This document shows, piece after piece, positions 1 through 6,765 of a stretch of 9,724 nucleotides of DNA. The notes under the pieces were generated by a model, which was given only the letters and a program-made list of their open reading frames with translations, was not told the DNA's origin and ran no database searches. The stretch lies in NCBI GenBank assembly GCA_002291495.1, contig DBAE01000085.1, positions 8,026 through 17,749 on the forward strand, written 5' to 3'. The stretch comes from Bacteriovoracaceae bacterium UBA1018 (lineage in GTDB: Bacteria; Bdellovibrionota; UBA1018). Numbering within the stretch: the stretch's first letter is position 1; every line of letters starts with the position of its first letter. Both the position numbers and the translations under genes were made by a program.

Positions 1-1279
1 TAATGGAAGGCTTGGGCGAACCTAACGAAAAACTCAATTGATCTCGAGAGTGAACTTCGAGTCCAATCCCGGTCGTCCAAAGGGGCGGCGCTGTCGGACC
101 CCACCAGCACTGAATCATTTCTGCAAAAAGTATCAGAAACGGATGCGACTCAAGTCCAATCCATTGCACGTGCGAGGGGCCCGCGTTCATCATCATTCCA
201 TCGCGTAGTGTTGGGGTGAAAAATGATCTTTTTAACACACAGTTGGAATAACGAGCGGCATTGGTGGCGTTTGGATCGCTTAAATCAAGTCCGAGTGTAG
301 GAAGTGTTTTCCAGATGCTGTCAAAAAATCTTGGATCGTATCCTTCCATCTCCGGCCACCGGGGTAAAAATTGGCGAGCACCGCGAAGAATGCTGGAAAG
401 AAAAGAAGGAGGTTCATCCTTTAAATTGAGGCTATTGAGTACGCTCCAGATTTCTTTCTGAATTGCTCGAGTCGGATTATACCAGGAATAGAGATTAGGA
501 CGAGTCAGCTGCCAACCTTCACGGTCGAGCGGGACGTGCTGCTTTAATCCGCAGTTGAGTTCCCAGTTTAATCTTCCAAGGTCATCTTCTTTGAGATTGC
601 GTAGTCCGCGATCTGACCAGGCTTTCAGGATCAGGGCTTGTCCAAAGGTAAAGAGTGCGACTTCTTCAAAAAAACTCTGTAGTGCGGTGTTTTGCGCCGG
701 GGAGCGTGGACCATCGACCCATCTTCTTAGTCCTGCTGCTGCGTCACCTGCGCCCATTGTCCCACTTGGTCCAGGGGTGATCCCAGCGAGACGATCGAGA
801 TATTGAGCCACTGATTCTCTTCGGCTTGGATTGAGTGAAAGCAAGTTTCGCATATTGCCTTCGAGCTCTTTCATGATCTCGGACAAGAGTGTGAAAACAG
901 AGGGCGGAAAATTAATGCTCTTGAGTGAGTAGGGGCTATAGGTGCCTTGTGATGAGGCAGCTTCTGCGTGTTCTGCTTGAGCAGAGCGGGTAGCTTTTTG
1001 GAGAAAAGTAGGGGCGGGCGGAAGAACGCTCTTTTTTTTCTGAGGTCCAAGAGCAAAAGGATTATTACCGATAAGATCGGATTCAGTCTTAGTCGGATTA
1101 CTGAGTAAAAGTCCTCGCATCTGATCACGGATCGATGAAGCCGGAGAAACAGAAGATGGTGAAGTTGAAGCTGGTAAGGTTGAATTTTGCGAGGAGATAG
1201 ACGGAGAGGTGGACTCAGTTCCGGCATGTGAGCCCGAAGGATGTCCACTTAGAAAATTCTTTAAATCAAACCGCTCCAT
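1..1279 (-). CDS. Unrecognised protein, N-terminal 426 residues (runs off left edge)
   Basis: The minus strand is open without a stop from an ATG at 1279 to the window edge, so the 3' end and stop codon lie outside. A purine-rich GAGGGGA (1297-1291) sits 11 bases before the ATG. The protein starts MERFDLKNFLSGHP, then has a Ser/Thr/Pro-rich, probably disordered stretch (about residues 13-48) and further low-complexity sequence to about 120. From about 125 it looks folded and mostly helical, with many Trp and aromatic residues: WELNCGLKQHVPLDREGWQL (239-258), NLYSWYNPTRAIQKEIW (262-278), and CWWGPTAPPLW (391-401). There is no signal peptide or membrane segment in the visible part, so it is probably cytoplasmic. 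Codon use is coherent through the whole frame, which supports it over the short frames on the other strand. I do not recognise the family and assign no function. It is divergent from the gene starting at 1648. Confidence 0.85.
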   Translation of the reverse strand, partial: MERFDLKNFLSGHPSGSHAGTESTSPSISSQNSTLPASTSPSSVSPASSIRDQMRGLLLSNPTKTESDLIGNNPFALGPQKKKSVLPPAPTFLQKATRSAQAEHAEAASSQGTYSPYSLKSINFPPSVFTLLSEIMKELEGNMRNLLSLNPSRRESVAQYLDRLAGITPGPSGTMGAGDAAAGLRRWVDGPRSPAQNTALQSFFEEVALFTFGQALILKAWSDRGLRNLKEDDLGRLNWELNCGLKQHVPLDREGWQLTRPNLYSWYNPTRAIQKEIWSVLNSLNLKDEPPSFLSSILRGARQFLPRWPEMEGYDPRFFDSIWKTLPTLGLDLSDPNATNAARYSNCVLKRSFFTPTLRDGMMMNAGPSHVQWIGLESHPFLILFAEMIQCWWGPTAPPLWTTGIGLEVHSRDQLSFSLGSPKPSI

Positions 1280-1647
1280 TCAGCTCGGCTTCCCCTCAAT
1301 TTCCAAATATGTATCAGCATTAGGCAAAAGAATGCCAGGGCACGTACCGAATGCGCACCGAATGTTTCATTCCTAAACTGTGGCTGAGTTTCCACGCCTC
1401 GTTTGTCAGAGCCTGCCCCTATTAGTGGCTCGCAACCGCTTCGTGGAGTTTTACAGTGATACCAGTTTAGATTTTGTCTTGGCGAGGAAAAAACTTCATT
1501 TTTGAAAACTCTTTTTTAAAGTTGGTTCAGGGTCGAGAAAAACGGACGTTCATTTTTGCCGGCCAATTATGCGTTGCAGAAACCTCATCAAAAAAAGATT
1601 TAACTTGAGTATGGACTAATCCGATAGGCCACTTAGGAGCCATAAGG
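1280..1647. other. Divergent intergenic region
   Basis: This 368-base stretch lies between two divergently transcribed genes and must hold the promoters of both. I found no convincing coding frame, tRNA or hairpin-plus-T-run terminator in it. The clearest structure is an 11-base tandem repeat at 1343-1364. The part from about 1485 to 1600 is rich in A and T runs. A possible extended -10 element (TGG followed by ACTAAT, 1612-1620) precedes the 1648 gene but has no recognisable -35 hexamer, so it is a weak candidate only. Confidence 0.6.
1343..1364. repeat. Tandem 11-base direct repeat, possible operator
   Basis: CGTACCGAATG (1343-1353) is followed at once by CGCACCGAATG (1354-1364); 10 of 11 bases match. 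The period is about one helical turn, so a protein could bind both copies on the same face of the DNA. The second copy also forms a short inverted repeat with the next bases (GAATG-TTT-CATTC, 1360-1372). The repeat sits 64 bases upstream of the minus-strand start codon at 1279. A regulatory role is inference from position and spacing only. Confidence 0.35.
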
Positions 1648-2271
1648 ATGTCGACTGCAAATAAGGAACAGCCTCAAGAAATTGAAGATATTTTAAGTGA
1701 AATTGAGAGCTTACAGCAAAGTTTAAGGCAGGCTGAAGCTGCTCAATCGGGCGAACCAGTGACTGAGCCGGTTAAGCCCAAGCTTCAAGCCGTGCCTCCT
1801 GTCGAAGCAGTGGCACCAGAGACTGTGGTTGATGCTCCGGAGGAGCCAGCTGCTGATCCTCTTATGGATTCTATGGAAGATATTCTAGGGCGAGTCGAAA
1901 ACATGAGCGGCTCTGCACTACTAGATGCGGCAATTGAAAATGAGCCTGGATTTGCTTCCTCTGACTCGGCTGAAACGAGCGAGGCACGTTTAGCAAATGT
2001 CGAAAGTCACTCAATACCGGAAATCGAACCTGTAGAATCTCAAATCGAAGAAGAAATGGCGGACGCCCCAATGCAAGACACTTCATCTGATGGTTGCTTA
2101 ACCATGACTTTGAACGGAAAAATGACATTGAAGTTGAATTATGAAAGTGGCGGGAAATCTGTTACGGTCAGCTTCAACAACGAAAATTTGGTGATCCAGC
2201 TTTCTGACGGAGCCGAGTTTAAAATTCCCGTAGGCGATGCTAATAACGGGAAAAAGTTAAAAGCAGTTTGA
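1648..2271 (+). CDS. Acidic coiled-coil/linker protein with C-terminal beta domain, unrecognised
   Basis: A 207-residue protein with an ATG start and an AGGAG ribosome-binding site (1635-1639) 8 bases upstream. It has three visible parts. An N-terminal amphipathic helix (about 8-32, containing EIEDILSEIESL at 11-22) could form a coiled coil. A long acidic Pro/Glu/Ala-rich linker (about 33-145) is probably disordered and carries a second related helix, SMEDILGRVENM, at 75-86. A compact C-terminal region (about 149-196, starting GCLTMTLNGKMTLKLNY) alternates hydrophobic and polar residues and should form several beta strands. There is no signal peptide, so it is probably cytoplasmic. It lies 20 bases before rsmD and is likely co-transcribed with rsmD and coaD. 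I do not recognise the family. The E-D-I-L motifs resemble the N-terminal helix of PopZ/DUF2497 proteins, but the C-terminal part does not, so no function is assigned. Confidence 0.85.
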   Translation: MSTANKEQPQEIEDILSEIESLQQSLRQAEAAQSGEPVTEPVKPKLQAVPPVEAVAPETVVDAPEEPAADPLMDSMEDILGRVENMSGSALLDAAIENEPGFASSDSAETSEARLANVESHSIPEIEPVESQIEEEMADAPMQDTSSDGCLTMTLNGKMTLKLNYESGGKSVTVSFNNENLVIQLSDGAEFKIPVGDANNGKKLKAV

Positions 2272-2291
2272 AGAGATAAGAGATAGAAGAG

Positions 2292-2867
2292 TTGCTAAGA
2301 ATTACAGGTGGTGAGTTTAGAGGACGTGGTATCCAGGCCCCCACGGGTGATCGTACTCGTCCAACTCAAGCCAAGCTTCGACAAGCCCTTTTTAATTCCA
2401 TTCAAGCATTTATTCCAGACAGTGTAGTCTTAGACCTTTTCGCGGGATCAGGGTCCCTCGGATTTGAAGCGCTTTCACGCGGCGCGCAGAAAGTCATTTT
2501 TGTTGAATCTGCGAGATCGGTCGCTCAACTCATCGAAAAAAATGCTCGCACTTTGGGCGTTCAAGACCGTATCGAGATAGTTCAAGACACCATGGACAAT
2601 GCCTGGAAAAAGATAGCGCATCACGCACCATTTGATCTCATTTTTGCTGATCCGCCCTATGCTGGGGGCTGGGAGATGAAACTCATCCAATCCGCACCTT
2701 GGACTGAGCTTCTTAAGGAAGATTCTCGGTTTTGCCTTGAGTGGGGAACTCAAAAGAGTCAAGTTCAGGAACTTCCCGACGAAACTGCTTTTCTTGTCAA
2801 AGTTCGTGAAAAAACTTATGGTGACAGCGTTCTAACTACTTATAGGCCGGCTGAGAGGTCCCCGTGA
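2292..2867 (+). CDS. rsmD: 16S rRNA (guanine(966)-N2)-methyltransferase RsmD
   Basis: This S-adenosylmethionine-dependent enzyme methylates N2 of G966 in 16S rRNA of the small ribosomal subunit. At 191 residues it has the usual length. The family's opening (RITGGEFRGRGI, residues 3-14) and TRPT (22-25) are present. The SAM-binding motif I is DLFAGSGSLGFEALSRGA (48-65), the acidic residue ending motif II is in FVE (70-72), and the catalytic motif IV is DPPY (120-123). KTYGDS near the C-terminus is also typical. The start is TTG: an in-frame TAA lies at 2277-2279 and the first in-frame ATG would be residue 101, past motif I. A purine-rich stretch (2278-2283) may serve as ribosome-binding site. 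The stop overlaps the coaD start by four bases, indicating translational coupling. Confidence 0.96.
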   Translation: MLRITGGEFRGRGIQAPTGDRTRPTQAKLRQALFNSIQAFIPDSVVLDLFAGSGSLGFEALSRGAQKVIFVESARSVAQLIEKNARTLGVQDRIEIVQDTMDNAWKKIAHHAPFDLIFADPPYAGGWEMKLIQSAPWTELLKEDSRFCLEWGTQKSQVQELPDETAFLVKVREKTYGDSVLTTYRPAERSP

Positions 2868-3367
2868 AAAAGCGACGTGCAATCTATCCAGGATCGTTTG
2901 ATCCCATCACCAATGGACATTTAGATATTCTGGACCGAAGTCTTGTCGCATTCGACGAGGTCGTCTTGGTCGTTGCAGGGACTGGGCAAAAAAATCCGCT
3001 TTTTTCTCCTGAAGAGCGCGTCGAACTGATTCGCGAAGCGGTCAAAAGTCGTAAAGGTGTGAAAGTCGATCGATGGCCCGGGCTCATCATGGATTACGCA
3101 AAAGAGAACGAGATCTCTGCGGTCATCCGTGGTCTTCGTGCAGCAAGTGATTTTGAATACGAGTTCATGATGGCTACTATGAACAAACAGATCTATCCAG
3201 ACGCTGAGACTCTGTTTATGATGACCGGGCAAAATCTCTATTTCATCAGTTCAACTATGGTGAAAGAGCTTTTCCACTACGGTGGTGATGTTTCTCATTA
3301 CGTCCCGAAAGCAGTCTTAGAGGGATTGAAAAAGAAAATTCCGCTGAAGAAAACTCCGTCCAAGTAA
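2864..3367 (+). CDS. coaD: Phosphopantetheine adenylyltransferase (PPAT)
   Basis: CoaD transfers AMP from ATP to 4'-phosphopantetheine to give dephospho-CoA, the penultimate step of coenzyme A synthesis, in the cytoplasm. The 167-residue protein matches the family over its length. It shows the nucleotidyltransferase opening YPGSFDPITNGHLDI (8-22) with the TxGH signature as TNGH (16-19), the IRGLRAASDFEYEFMMATMN block (88-107), and the ISST motif (128-131) that contacts the ATP phosphates. It begins with GTG at 2864; the sequence GTGA is shared with the rsmD stop. GAGAGG (2853-2858) lies 5 bases upstream as ribosome-binding site. The C-terminal tail is Lys-rich (KKKIPLKKTPSK). The rsmD-coaD order is common in bacteria and supports both calls. 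Confidence 0.97.
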   Translation: MKKRRAIYPGSFDPITNGHLDILDRSLVAFDEVVLVVAGTGQKNPLFSPEERVELIREAVKSRKGVKVDRWPGLIMDYAKENEISAVIRGLRAASDFEYEFMMATMNKQIYPDAETLFMMTGQNLYFISSTMVKELFHYGGDVSHYVPKAVLEGLKKKIPLKKTPSK

Positions 3368-3436
3368 AAGCCTTCTTAAAAAAACGGCTTCGCTATGTTA
3401 GATGTCCTTTGTCAACCCCGATGAAGGAGCCAATCC

Positions 3437-4642
3437 ATGTTTCAGGTTCAGTTAGCAAGTCGACTCAACGGAGTATCCGAAAGCGCAACTCTTAAGCTTA
3501 ATGCTGCAGTGCAGGCGATGAAGGCGCAAGGAATCGATGTCGCCAATCTCACTGCAGGAGAACCTGATTTTAACGTACCGGATGCTGCCAAAGAGGCAGT
3601 CGTAGAGTCACTGAAACTGAATCGATCTCGATACACTCCTGTGCCAGGCGTGATTGAATTGAGAAATCAGATTGTTGAGAAAACAAACTCTCAACAGCCC
3701 GAACTTCCAGCTCGATGGAAAGCAACTAACGTCATCGTCACGAACGGCGGTAAACAAGCGCTCTATAATACTTTCATGGCGCTCTTAAATCCAGGAGATG
3801 AAGTGCTGATTCCCGCACCGTACTGGTTGAGCTATCCAGAAATGGTTAAGCTAGCGGGGGGGACACCTCGATTTATTGAATCGAAGTTTGAGAACGATTA
3901 CAAAATCACACCCGATCAACTACGTTCTGCAATTACTCCGAAAACTAAACTGATCGTGTTCAACTCCCCGAGTAATCCGACAGGCGCAATGTATTCTAAA
4001 GCCGAATATCAAGCTTTAGGAAAAGTCTTACTCGAAGATGCGAACGCGAAAAATGTGATGGTCATTAGTGATGAGATCTATGATCGGATCACGTTTGATC
4101 CAGAACCGTTTTGTTCATTTTTAGGAGCGTGTCCTGCACTTCAAGAGAGAACGATCACCGTCAATGGAATGTCAAAGAGTGCAGCGATGACTGGATGGCG
4201 TATCGGTTGGTCCGTCGCTTCCGAGGCGATCTCACAAGCTCTTAATACCTTACAAGGGCAAAGTACCTCGGGCATCAATGCGCTCGCTCAGTGGGCAAGT
4301 ATTGCCTCTTTGAAGTTGCCTGAGTCCACGTTTGCCTCCCAGGTTCAGAGTTTTCGAGAAAGACGAGATCTAACGTTGGAAATCCTTAAAAAGGCGGGCA
4401 AAATAGATATAGTGAAGCCAGCAGGGGCATTCTATCTCTTTTTAGGGGTAGGGTCGTACTTGCGCAGTGGCGAAGACTCTTTTGCCTTTGCTGAAGAGCT
4501 TCTGGAAAAAGCGCAAGTAGCGGTCGTTCCAGGAACTCCTTTTGGTGCACCTCAATCAGTGCGTATTAGCTACGCCACTGATCAAGCAACCTTAATCAAG
4601 GGTTGCGAGAAGATTGTGGAGTTCGTGAAACAGCGAGCCTAA
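3437..4642 (+). CDS. Class I/II PLP-dependent aminotransferase, probably aspartate aminotransferase
   Basis: A fold-type I transaminase, probably moving the amino group between aspartate and 2-oxoglutarate in the cytoplasm. At 401 residues it has full family length. Visible features are GEPDF (41-45) in the substrate-binding N-terminal segment, GGKQALYN (104-111) of the PLP phosphate-binding loop, Trp130 stacking on the cofactor, NPTG (180-183) whose Asn contacts PLP, SDEIY (211-215) with the Asp that binds the pyridine nitrogen, the Schiff-base Lys247 in NGMSKSAAMTGWRIGW (243-258), and Arg376 in VRISYA for the substrate carboxylate. The pattern fits subgroup Ib enzymes (named aspB, aatA or aspC in different species); related aminotransferases with other substrates cannot be excluded, so no symbol is given. 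AAGGAG (3424-3429) lies 7 bases before the ATG. It begins 69 bases after coaD. Confidence 0.93.
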   Translation: MFQVQLASRLNGVSESATLKLNAAVQAMKAQGIDVANLTAGEPDFNVPDAAKEAVVESLKLNRSRYTPVPGVIELRNQIVEKTNSQQPELPARWKATNVIVTNGGKQALYNTFMALLNPGDEVLIPAPYWLSYPEMVKLAGGTPRFIESKFENDYKITPDQLRSAITPKTKLIVFNSPSNPTGAMYSKAEYQALGKVLLEDANAKNVMVISDEIYDRITFDPEPFCSFLGACPALQERTITVNGMSKSAAMTGWRIGWSVASEAISQALNTLQGQSTSGINALAQWASIASLKLPESTFASQVQSFRERRDLTLEILKKAGKIDIVKPAGAFYLFLGVGSYLRSGEDSFAFAEELLEKAQVAVVPGTPFGAPQSVRISYATDQATLIKGCEKIVEFVKQRA

Positions 4643-4688
4643 GGCGAGTTGATTCACGATAAAATGAGATCGCCCAGGAGGGGCGTGA

Positions 4689-5663
4689 ATGAAAACCAGG
4701 ACAGGTTTCTGTATTCTTTTATTTTCTTTTCTCTCGGCGTGTAGTTCGGCGAACTACGATTATTCTACTTTATCTGGAAGAGCAGCTTTACTGGACGCAG
4801 TCCATGTAGCGCTCAGTAAAGAGGATTGTACGACGGCGATCACTCTGATCGAGCCGGCCTATCACTCTCAGTACTCCAGTGACGAGATTAGAAAAGCACG
4901 TGCAGCAGCTCACGGTTGTGCGGCCAATATCAATCTTTTTAGCCTCATCACAGATCTCGCGGATAATAATCTGGCAGGGTCTGGATTTTGGATCACCATG
5001 GCTAAACTTTTTCCATCGATGCAAGGAGACTCGCGGGTCGTTGCAGGTCAATACGCTTTGGACGCTCTGCTCGCAGTTCGTAAACCTGGTTCACTTACGG
5101 ATGCATCCAATCTCGTCAACACAGGAACCTCGAACGTCGGTTCTCTGATCGCCTCAGACCGTACAGACGAGTCTAATCTTTATCTCTTGTTTGTTTCGAT
5201 GGCGCTGATCGGATCCTTACAAAATCGATACAGCGAAACGGATCCTTCGACTTACCATCGTACTCGCAAACTTGGCTATACCTCTGCTAACCCCGACGGT
5301 TGGGAGATCGCAACAAATGTGAACACCGACGGGTGCACGTATGCGGGTTCCGTACTGCATCTGATCGATAGCATCACTCAGGTCGGAGAAAGTATGCCCG
5401 GAAATCTGGGCAGTACGTTTGGCACTTTGGGAAGTGCTTTGTCAATGGCACTCGATTTAGCATGTGATCAAGGCTGTCAAGGAGTAGCTGGAATTGGAAA
5501 TTACCCCTCAGGCTGTAGTATGCCGGCCGGAAGCTGCAATCCATGTCCGACGGCACTCAAAAATCGTAACGCTTGTACCGCCGCCGTGAATGATAAGGCC
5601 TCGTGTGCAGCGGCCGGGATCGCTCACTTTATCAATACTGATCCATTAGGATGGCCACTCTGA
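4689..5663 (+). CDS. Cys-rich predicted outer-membrane lipoprotein, unrecognised
   Basis: A 324-residue protein with a short type II signal peptide: MKTRTGF, a hydrophobic stretch, then the lipobox LSAC with the lipidated Cys at 18. Ser at +2 gives no inner-membrane retention signal, so outer-membrane sorting is expected by the enteric rule. Residues about 30-180 look helical and TPR-like in texture (for example SGRAALLDAVHVALSKEDC and the segment 64-80). The C-terminal part (259-306) carries seven Cys, including CDQGC, CNPC and CTAAV, suggesting disulfides or, less likely, metal binding. AGGAGG (4676-4681) is a strong ribosome-binding site 7 bases before the ATG. It follows the aminotransferase by 46 bases and its 3' end overlaps the next gene, so the two are probably translated from one message. 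I do not recognise the family; it may be a partner of the neighbouring barrel. Confidence 0.88.
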   Translation: MKTRTGFCILLFSFLSACSSANYDYSTLSGRAALLDAVHVALSKEDCTTAITLIEPAYHSQYSSDEIRKARAAAHGCAANINLFSLITDLADNNLAGSGFWITMAKLFPSMQGDSRVVAGQYALDALLAVRKPGSLTDASNLVNTGTSNVGSLIASDRTDESNLYLLFVSMALIGSLQNRYSETDPSTYHRTRKLGYTSANPDGWEIATNVNTDGCTYAGSVLHLIDSITQVGESMPGNLGSTFGTLGSALSMALDLACDQGCQGVAGIGNYPSGCSMPAGSCNPCPTALKNRNACTAAVNDKASCAAAGIAHFINTDPLGWPL

Positions 5664-6748
5664 TGCGAGTGATATCAGTTGCAGCGATAACGCTCGCATT
5701 AGCACTGATGTCTTCCTTGCCGGTTTCGGCCGGAATGCTGCCTGAAACTTATCGCGGAGCTCGCGCTCAAGCGATGGGAAATGCGTTTGTGGGACTTGCT
5801 GATGATGAGCAAGCACTATTTTACAATCCAGCTGGATTAGCAGGTAATCAACATTATACGTTTCATTATGCTGGGATCGATCTCGCAGCATCGCAGGATC
5901 TGATCGGGAGCATTAGTTCGGCAAAAGAATTTTCGAGCCCTTCGCGAGATACGCTCAATGCGCTCATGGGGAAAAACATATCTGGCCAGGCAAGACTGAG
6001 CTCAATCTTACTTATTCCAAATTTCGGAATTGGTTTTATTTCGGACGGACAGGGTGCGATTTATCAGAAGAACAAAGCATGGCCATACACAGTTTTAGGA
6101 TATCAAACAACGAGCGGTCTCCAAGCAGGCTACGGATTTTCAACGGGCGGAAAAAAGGGTAATCGTAATCGATTGCGTCCAGAGATTCGTTTCGGAATTG
6201 CAGCAAAGATGCTTTATCGCAAGGGTGGTTACCGCAAAGTACCTCTCACTACGATTGTCTCCGCGGACACGGAAGAGTTTAAAGAGATGATTGGAACCAC
6301 TGGACGTGGATTTGGCGTAGACTTAGGCACTCAGTATATTCGTCCAGTTAGCAAAGATCTTAAACTGGGTTTTGGCTTGGCTCTAACAGATGTAGGAGGG
6401 ACTAGCTTTGGTGATGGCCCCGATCCAATTCCTCAAAATTTATCAGCAGGACTTGCTGCCACTTATGAGTTTGGTTTTGCGACTCTGAATGTCGCCTATG
6501 ATTGGCGGCACATTTTAGATGAAACTGACTGGCGAAAAAAATCTCACCTGGGATTTGAGTTTGCTATTCCCATGATTAGTGTCTACGCGGGATTAAGTCA
6601 GGTCAATGTGACGTATGGACTCGCTTTTGATGCCTGGTTATTTCGAGTCACGGCTTATTCTTATACGGAAGAGTTGGGAAGTTACGCCAAGCAGGATTCT
6701 GAGAGACGATTTGCGCTCAGAATGGCGCTGAAGTTTGATTTTTTATGA
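5651..6748 (+). CDS. Outer-membrane beta-barrel protein, PorV/FadL-like
   Basis: A 365-residue protein, or 361 if translation starts at the in-frame ATG 5663, which overlaps the previous stop as TGATG. The second start gives a cleaner signal peptide (MRVISVAAITLALALMSSLP, cleavage after VSA, residue 27 of the longer form), with AGGA (5648-5651) 11 bases upstream; the choice is not settled. The mature N-terminus has the block GARAQAMGNAFVGLADDEQ (36-54) followed by ALFYNPAGLA (55-64). This is the hallmark of PorV/PorQ, TraF_2/UPF0164-like and FadL/OmpP1 outer-membrane proteins. The rest alternates aromatic and polar residues with Gly turns, as in transmembrane beta strands. The C-terminus is LRMALKFDFL, with the aromatic residue second from last instead of last. 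It could transport hydrophobic compounds or anchor partners at the surface; which one cannot be told. It is coupled to the lipoprotein gene and converges on the gene at 6766. Confidence 0.85.
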   Translation: MATLMRVISVAAITLALALMSSLPVSAGMLPETYRGARAQAMGNAFVGLADDEQALFYNPAGLAGNQHYTFHYAGIDLAASQDLIGSISSAKEFSSPSRDTLNALMGKNISGQARLSSILLIPNFGIGFISDGQGAIYQKNKAWPYTVLGYQTTSGLQAGYGFSTGGKKGNRNRLRPEIRFGIAAKMLYRKGGYRKVPLTTIVSADTEEFKEMIGTTGRGFGVDLGTQYIRPVSKDLKLGFGLALTDVGGTSFGDGPDPIPQNLSAGLAATYEFGFATLNVAYDWRHILDETDWRKKSHLGFEFAIPMISVYAGLSQVNVTYGLAFDAWLFRVTAYSYTEELGSYAKQDSERRFALRMALKFDFL

Positions 6749-6765
6749 ATACTGAGAACGTTTTC

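Noticed and set aside
261..806. Two plus-strand frames (261-461 and 555-806)
   Set aside because: Both lie opposite the long minus-strand frame that covers 1-1279 with coherent codon use; they have no ribosome-binding site and no recognisable protein features.
871..1248. Minus-strand frame of 125 codons at 871-1248
   Set aside because: It is a shadow in another frame of the gene starting at 1279, with a Leu/Arg/His-biased composition and no family features.
1574..1604. Sigma-70-like promoter (TTGCAG plus ATTTAA) upstream of the 1648 gene
   Set aside because: The -10 candidate matches the consensus poorly, so this pair is no better than chance in an A/T-rich stretch.
3368..3390. Possible terminator after coaD (AAGCC pairing with GGCTT)
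   Set aside because: The stem is only five base pairs with a 13-base loop and no T-run follows, so it is not a convincing intrinsic terminator.
4643..4674. Hairpin between the aminotransferase and lipoprotein genes (GGCGA pairing with TCGCC)
   Set aside because: A five-base stem with a 22-base loop directly before the ribosome-binding site is too weak to call a terminator or riboswitch.
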